From positions 1,054,001 through 1,118,000 of the forward strand of contig NZ_CP131913.1 in assembly GCF_030704205.1 (NCBI RefSeq): 64,000 nucleotides of DNA, read 5' to 3'. Source of the stretch: Halomonas alkalicola. GTDB lineage: Bacteria > Pseudomonadota > Gammaproteobacteria > Pseudomonadales > Halomonadaceae. The notes beneath the pieces are model-generated. The model was not told the DNA's origin. It saw nothing but the letters and a program-made list of their open reading frames with translations, and did no database searches. Both the position numbers and the translations under genes were made by a program. Of this stretch, positions 59,454-64,000 are shown piece by piece. The first letter of the stretch is position 1. Each line of letters begins with the position of its first letter.

Positions 59454-61958
59454 ATGAGTGACACCAGGTCCAGAACGATCACCCTGACGGTACCCGGCAT
59501 GGGCAGCGACCACTGCGCCGGCATCGTGCGCAAGACCCTCGAGCGCCTCGATGGCGTGAGCGAGATCCAGACCAATATCGCCAATCATCATGTCAGCGTG
59601 ACGGTCGAGGAAGGCGGACCCGACGGCAACACCCTGAAGGGAGCCGTCGAGGGTGCCGGCTATGACGTGGCCGCCGTCAGCGGTGGTGGCCAGCAGCAGA
59701 TTCGCCTGACGGTGCCCGGCATGGGCTCGGACCACTGCGCCGGCATCGTGCGCAAGACGCTCGAACGCCTCGATGGCGTGGGCGAGATCCAGACCAATAT
59801 CGCCAGCCACCGCGTCAGTGTGACCATCGAGGCCGGTGGCCCCGATGGTGAGGCGCTGAAGCGCGCCGTCGAGGGGGCCGGCTATGACGTGGCGGCAGTG
59901 CAGACGGAGGAGCAGGAAACAAACGAGGGTGATGCCGAGATCGAAGAGGCCTACCTCGCCCAGGCCCGCAAGCGCCTGATCATCGCCGCCGTGCCCACCA
60001 CCCTGATCATGCTGCTGATGATGCCGCACATGTTCTGGCAGCCGATCCCGGGCTACCTGGCCATCGTCGCCCTGCTGGCCTTCCCGGTGATCTTTCTCTA
60101 CGGCGGCGCCGCCACGCACCGCTCGAGCTGGCGCTCGCTGAAGAACGGCACCTTCAACATGGACGTGCTGATCTCCATGGGCAGCCTGCCGCCCTACCTG
60201 ATCGGCCTGGTGGGTTTCATCACTCCGATGACGTCGTTCATCGAGATGGCTGCCACCATCATGACCTTCCACCTGCTGGGGCGTTACCTGGAGGCCCTGG
60301 CCAAGGGGCGCGCCTCCCAGGCCATTCGCCGCCTGCTGACCCTGGGCGCCAAGACGGCCCGGGTGGAGCGCAACGGTGAGGAGGTCGAGGTGCCGGTCAA
60401 GGAGCTGGCGCCCGGCGACATCATGATCGTGCGCCCCGGCGACAAGGTCCCCACCGACGGCGAGGTGGTCGAGGGCGAGAGCCACCTCGACGAATCCATC
60501 GCCACCGGCGAATCGATCCCGGTCTACAAGAGCCCCGGCGACAGCGTGATCGGCGCCACCATCAACAAGGAGGGGCGCCTGCGGGTCAAGGCGACCCGGG
60601 TCGGCGGCGACACCTTCCTCGCCCAGGTGGTGCGCCTGATCGACCAGGCCCAGGGCTCCCGGGTGCCGATCCAGGAGTTCGCCGACCGCATGACCGGCCG
60701 CTTCGTGCCGGCGGTGATCCTGATCGCCCTGGCCAGCCTGGTGGTGTGGCTGCTCATTCCGGACGCCCTGCGCCCGATCCTCGACTGGGGCGCGACCTTC
60801 CTGCCCTGGGTCAACCCCGAGGCCGCCACCCCGGTGCTGGCGATCCTGGCCGCCGTGGCGGTGCTGGTCATCGCCTGCCCCTGCGCGCTGGGCCTGGCAA
60901 CGCCCACGGCGCTGATGGTGGGCTCCGGCATCGGTGCCGAGCGCGGCATCCTGATCCGCTCCGGCGAGGCGATCCAGACCTTCAAGGACGTCAAGGTGAT
61001 GGTGCTGGACAAGACCGGCACCATCACCCGCGGCGAACCGACGCTGACCGAGGTGGTGGCCGCCGAGGGCGTCGAGGAGTCGCGCCTGCTGACCCTGGCG
61101 GCGAGCGTGGAGAACGCTTCGGAGCACCCCATCGCCCGGGCCATTGTCGACGGTGCCAAGGAACGCGATGTGACGCCCGGCGAGGTCAGCGAGTTCCGCT
61201 CCACCGGTGCCCGCGGCGTCTCGGGCCGGGTGGGCGACGCGAGCGTGCTGATCGGCAATCGCCGGCTGCTCGAGGAGGAAGGCGTGGCCGGCCTCGAGGC
61301 CCTGGATGACGCCATGGGCAAGCTCGAAGCGAAGGGGCGCACCGTGGTGATCGTGGCCGCCGACGGCCAGGCCCTGGGCCTGGTGGCCGTGGCCGATACC
61401 CTCAAGGAGGAGTCGGTCGAGGCCATCCGCGGCATGCATGCGCTGGGCCTGCACGTGGTGATGATCACCGGCGACAACGAGCGTGCCGCCCGGGCCGTGG
61501 CCGAGGAGGTCGGCATCGATGAGGTCCAGGCCGGGGTGCTGCCGGAGGGCAAGGTCGACGCCATTCGCGCCCTGCAGGCGAAGCACGGCAACCACGTGGC
61601 CATGGTGGGGGACGGCATCAACGACGCCGCGGCGCTGAAGCAGGCCAACGTGGGCATCGCCATCGGCGCCGGGGCGGACGTGGCCATCGAGGCCGCCGAC
61701 GTGACCCTGGTGCGCGGCGAGCTGACCGGGGTGGTGGAGGCCATGCACCTCTCGCGCGCCACCTTCGGCAAGATCGTTCAGAACCTGATCTGGGCCAGTG
61801 CCTACAACGTGGCCGCCATTCCCATCGCCGCCGTGGGCCTGCTGCACCCGATGATCGGCGTGATCGCCATGACCGCCAGCTCGCTCTCGGTGATCGGCAA
61901 CTCGCTGCTGCTCAAGCGGGGCTTCACCCGCGCCAACCCGCAAGGAGATACCCGATGA
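59454..61958 (+). CDS. copA: Copper-transporting P1B-type ATPase with two SDHC-type HMA domains
   Basis: 834 residues. Two N-terminal HMA-like domains (about 8-73 and 84-149) both read GMGSDHCAGIVRKTLERLDG: serine replaces the first cysteine of GMxCxxC. Then come eight helices with the Cu site ACPCALG, the P-domain DKTGTITRGEPT, the A-domain TGES, MITGDN, VGDGINDAAAL, and the P1B-1 signatures YN (SAYNVAA) and MTASSLSVIGNS. It exports Cu(I) to the periplasm. The two HMA domains are close copies of each other at DNA level. AGGAGG precedes the ATG. Confidence 0.93.
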   Translation: MSDTRSRTITLTVPGMGSDHCAGIVRKTLERLDGVSEIQTNIANHHVSVTVEEGGPDGNTLKGAVEGAGYDVAAVSGGGQQQIRLTVPGMGSDHCAGIVRKTLERLDGVGEIQTNIASHRVSVTIEAGGPDGEALKRAVEGAGYDVAAVQTEEQETNEGDAEIEEAYLAQARKRLIIAAVPTTLIMLLMMPHMFWQPIPGYLAIVALLAFPVIFLYGGAATHRSSWRSLKNGTFNMDVLISMGSLPPYLIGLVGFITPMTSFIEMAATIMTFHLLGRYLEALAKGRASQAIRRLLTLGAKTARVERNGEEVEVPVKELAPGDIMIVRPGDKVPTDGEVVEGESHLDESIATGESIPVYKSPGDSVIGATINKEGRLRVKATRVGGDTFLAQVVRLIDQAQGSRVPIQEFADRMTGRFVPAVILIALASLVVWLLIPDALRPILDWGATFLPWVNPEAATPVLAILAAVAVLVIACPCALGLATPTALMVGSGIGAERGILIRSGEAIQTFKDVKVMVLDKTGTITRGEPTLTEVVAAEGVEESRLLTLAASVENASEHPIARAIVDGAKERDVTPGEVSEFRSTGARGVSGRVGDASVLIGNRRLLEEEGVAGLEALDDAMGKLEAKGRTVVIVAADGQALGLVAVADTLKEESVEAIRGMHALGLHVVMITGDNERAARAVAEEVGIDEVQAGVLPEGKVDAIRALQAKHGNHVAMVGDGINDAAALKQANVGIAIGAGADVAIEAADVTLVRGELTGVVEAMHLSRATFGKIVQNLIWASAYNVAAIPIAAVGLLHPMIGVIAMTASSLSVIGNSLLLKRGFTRANPQGDTR

Positions 61959-62137
61959 ACCGCCTGCACCACGCAATGATGACCGCCTGCCTGGTGCTGA
62001 TGGGGGTGGCCATGCTGATCGTGCTGTGGCGCGGCAACCCCTTCGGCACCGGCACCTGGCTGCTGCTGCTGCCGATGGGGCTCTGTCTCGGCCTGCACCT
62101 GTTCATGCACCGCCACAGCCACCGAAACGATGAATGA
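61955..62137 (+). CDS. DUF2933-type small membrane protein, second copy
   Basis: 60 residues with two helices (AMMTACLVLMGVAMLIVLW and WLLLLPMGLCLGLHLFMH) and a His-rich end (HRHSHRNDE). GLHLFMHRHSH matches the LMHVFMHGGHG end of the protein at 51993. It overlaps the copper ATPase gene by 4 bp, so it is coupled to it and may assist it. Confidence 0.78.
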   Translation: MNRLHHAMMTACLVLMGVAMLIVLWRGNPFGTGTWLLLLPMGLCLGLHLFMHRHSHRNDE

Positions 62138-62244
62138 CCCGCGTCCTCGTTCCCGCTTCGCGATTCGCCCGGGAAGTTGCCTTGGATCAATGCAGCTCGA
62201 GCCACCAAGAGGTAAGCTGAAGGCCTGACTCAAGGGAGTTCCTC

Positions 62245-62562
62245 ATGCACCGGCTCATTCGGACATCAGCAACACAGCGCACAGGAGGCCGCCTGCTGGC
62301 CCTCCTGCTCGCGCTGCTGTTGGCGGTGACCGCGCTGTCGAGCCATGGCGCCATGGAGAGCCACCAGGCCGATTGCGGCCTCGTCGCGCAGGTACAGCTG
62401 CTCGACGCTGATACCCCGGACGAGCACCGCTGCGCCAGCTGCGCCGCGCTGCCGCCCTCCATCGACCTGGCCACGGCTGCCCCTCACTTCCCGGCCCTCG
62501 CCCCGGCGCTGGCCGTGATCGCCCACCGCCCCCTGCCCCCGCGGCGCCCTCCCAGAGCCTGA
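62245..62562 (+). CDS. Small secreted protein with CASC motif
   Basis: 105 residues. A signal peptide (LLALLLALLLAVTALSSHGA), then HRCASCAALPPSIDLATAAPHF and a Pro/Arg-rich end (PLPPRRPPRA). The plan is shared with the protein at 57697. DUF2946/CopL-like metal proteins are the nearest idea; confidence in the family is low. It begins 107 bp after the DUF2933 gene. Confidence 0.65.
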   Translation: MHRLIRTSATQRTGGRLLALLLALLLAVTALSSHGAMESHQADCGLVAQVQLLDADTPDEHRCASCAALPPSIDLATAAPHFPALAPALAVIAHRPLPPRRPPRA

Positions 62563-62649
62563 TCGAACGAAGACGGCCCGGCCGTCGGACCGCGACACCG
62601 TTCGCTGCGACACCGCTCGCATTATGGTTACGTTCCTCAGGAGTACATC

Positions 62650-63756
62650 ATGTCTATCCGTTTTTCATCGGCCGCAACGGCGCGCCAGGCATTCCTGCCT
62701 TCCTCATTGACGCTCACCGGCAACCACCGGCTCCTCGGCTGGCTCATGGCCGCCGGGCTGGCCCTCTCCAGCCCCCCGGCTCTCGCCGGCGAGAGTCCCG
62801 CCGGCAGCGTGGTCACCGCCGACGAGCGCGGCGCCTCGTTGACCCACATCGACCTGGGCAACGGCACCGCCTCTCGCCATGCCATCGGCATAGCCCCCCA
62901 CAACGTTCAGATCAGCGATTCCGGCCGCTACCTGATGGCCGTGGGGGAGCCGGCAGCCGACGACCACGGCCATGGCCATGACGGCGGCCATGCCCACGGT
63001 GATGCCCCCGGCAAGCTCAAGCTCTACCCCTCCCATGACCCGAGCGGCGCTCCCCTGGCCAGCATCGACGTGGGCAGCCACCCGTCCCATGTGGTCAGTG
63101 ACCTGGAAGGCCGCTTCGCCTTCGTCACCAATGCGGGGGACAACAGCGTCTCGGTCGTGGACCTGGAGGCAAAGGAGAGCGTGGCGACCATCGCCACCGG
63201 TGAGTATCCCCACGGACTGCGTCTGAGTCCCGATGGCCAGGAGCTCTATGTGGCCAACGTCCTGGATGGCAGCGTATCAATCATCGATGTCGAAGCGCGG
63301 GAAGAGGTCGCTCGCCTGCCGGTCGGCCAGGCTCCCGTGCAAGTGGGCTTCACCCCGGATGGCACCCGGGTCTTCGTCTCATTACGGGACGAGAACCGCG
63401 TGGCCGTCATCGACACCAACCGCCGCGAGGTCGTCGAGCGCATCGAGGTGGGCCGGCTGCCGATCCAGGTACACGCCACCCCGGATGGACGCTACATGCT
63501 GGTGGCCAATGAGGGCACTGAGGACGAGCCCGATAACCGGGTCTCGGTCATCGCTCTCGACAGCCTGGCGGTGGTGGCCACCCATGAGGTCGGTGCCGGT
63601 GCCCACGGTGTTAGCGTCGATGATTCCGGGCGCTTCGCCTTCGTGACCAGCCTCTATGACGACAGCCTCTCGGTCATCGACCTGGAAGCCGGCGCCGTCA
63701 TCAGCCGCCACGACACTGGCCAGGGTCCCAACGGCGTGACCTGGGTCAACCACTGA
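62650..63756 (+). CDS. Secreted YVTN/YncE-family beta-propeller protein
   Basis: 368 residues with a signal peptide (cleavage near SSPPALAGE). Seven repeats of the form FVTNAGDNSVSVVDLEAKESVATIATG, YVANVLDGSVSIIDVEAREEVARLPVG and FVSLRDENRVAVIDTNRREVVERIEVG make a propeller. A His-rich insert (about 100-117, DDHGHGHDGGHAHGD) sits in the second blade region. YncE-like proteins are periplasmic; in copper islands they may store or sense metal. AGGAGTACATC precedes the ATG. Confidence 0.85.
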   Translation: MSIRFSSAATARQAFLPSSLTLTGNHRLLGWLMAAGLALSSPPALAGESPAGSVVTADERGASLTHIDLGNGTASRHAIGIAPHNVQISDSGRYLMAVGEPAADDHGHGHDGGHAHGDAPGKLKLYPSHDPSGAPLASIDVGSHPSHVVSDLEGRFAFVTNAGDNSVSVVDLEAKESVATIATGEYPHGLRLSPDGQELYVANVLDGSVSIIDVEAREEVARLPVGQAPVQVGFTPDGTRVFVSLRDENRVAVIDTNRREVVERIEVGRLPIQVHATPDGRYMLVANEGTEDEPDNRVSVIALDSLAVVATHEVGAGAHGVSVDDSGRFAFVTSLYDDSLSVIDLEAGAVISRHDTGQGPNGVTWVNH

Positions 63757-63770
63757 GAGGAACCAAGACC

Positions 63771-63932
63771 ATGATCGCGCATTGTACCGCCCTGATGGGC
63801 AACCTGCCTTGGCTGGCCTGGGTCATGCCCATCGCCATGCTCACCCTGCTCGGCCTCGGCATCGCCGCCCTCGCCAAGTACCTGTTCACCTCCCGCCCCA
63901 CGTCCCGCGACCTTCCGGAGGCCCGCCCATGA
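63771..63932 (+). CDS. Small single-helix membrane protein
   Basis: 53 residues: MIAHCTALMGNLPWLAWVMPIAMLTLLGLGIAALAKYLF as one helix and a short polar tail. It lies 14 bp after the YncE-like gene and overlaps the next gene by 4 bp (ATGA), so it is part of the operon. Function unknown. Confidence 0.65.
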   Translation: MIAHCTALMGNLPWLAWVMPIAMLTLLGLGIAALAKYLFTSRPTSRDLPEARP

Positions 63933-64000
63933 ATCGCTTAGGCTCCACCCTCCTGCTCTCCGCCGCCCTGCTGCTGGGCGCCGGCACCGCCCACGCCGCC
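63929..64000 (+). CDS. Secreted protein, truncated by the window end
   Basis: 24 residues visible: MNRLGSTLLLSAALLLGAGTAHAA, a complete Sec signal peptide. The mature protein lies outside the window. Confidence 0.7.
   Translation, partial: MNRLGSTLLLSAALLLGAGTAHAA

Noticed and set aside
59400..61976. 858-codon minus-strand frame over the copper ATPase
   Set aside because: Mirror frame of the ATPase; His/Gly/Asp/Ala-rich with no recognisable domain.

Overview
The window reads as GC-rich gammaproteobacterial chromosome, most likely Halomonas or a close relative. This is inferred from the protein sequences and from the gltA / sdhCDAB-sucAB-lpd arrangement; no search was run. The left 39 kb is mostly core genome. 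The right 25 kb is an accessory copper/metal island rich in insertion sequences and rearrangements.

Region 1 (1-11040) is the TCA cluster: sdhCDAB-sucAB-lpd on the minus strand, divergent from gltA, with promoters visible between them. lpd carries an in-frame amber codon. Region 2 (11078-17996) holds a frameshifted beta-hydroxyacid dehydrogenase, an origin-like DnaA-box/AT-rich patch, tRNA-Glu and tRNA-Ala, gltX, an SDR, an XRE regulator, a lipoprotein, a DksA-like protein and a TauE/SafE permease. Region 3 (18228-20452) is a 1.2 kb insertion with a toxin-antitoxin module, placed between two copies of the dusA 5' end. Region 4 (20463-28914) has a frameshifted deacylase, an AcrR-like repressor, an enoyl-CoA hydratase and an RND efflux operon; near-identical dyads lie before the repressor and before the efflux operon. 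Region 5 (29280-38239) carries a hydrolase, a FAS1 protein, two Nudix enzymes, an oxygenase, a PAS kinase/FixJ-type regulator pair, a frameshifted L,D-transpeptidase and a cardiolipin synthase.

Region 6 (38236-64000) is the island. It contains two near-identical lgt copies, each dragging the 3' tail of a BNR-repeat gene. It also has a nest of three insertion sequences (an IS256-type element inside an IS3-type element inside a second IS3-type remnant), an IS66 fragment that cuts a DUF3141 gene, and an IS21-type element that splits a DMT permease with a clean 5-bp target duplication. The rest encodes DUF2933 proteins, a methyltransferase-like membrane protein, a ferric-reductase-like membrane protein, a multicopper oxidase, a Met-rich periplasmic protein, a Cu P1B-ATPase whose two HMA domains read SDHC instead of CxxC, a YVTN propeller protein and several small secreted His/Cys proteins.

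The strongest new signal is regulatory. Five FNR/ANR-type boxes (TTGAT-N4-ATCAA, three of them perfect) lie in the island. Each has a -10-like hexamer at the same distance (box centre to hexamer 29.5 bp, one possibly 30.5), which is the class II activator geometry. Three precede small secreted proteins that share a C-terminal Y-L-x-T-x-R-x-R motif, one precedes a CxxC protein of unknown function, and one is cut off from its gene by an insertion sequence. This suggests a redox- or oxygen-controlled periplasmic metal-handling regulon built around an undescribed protein family.

Six non-transposase genes carry a frameshift or stop. Either the strain is eroding or the assembly has residual indels, and raw reads are needed to tell.
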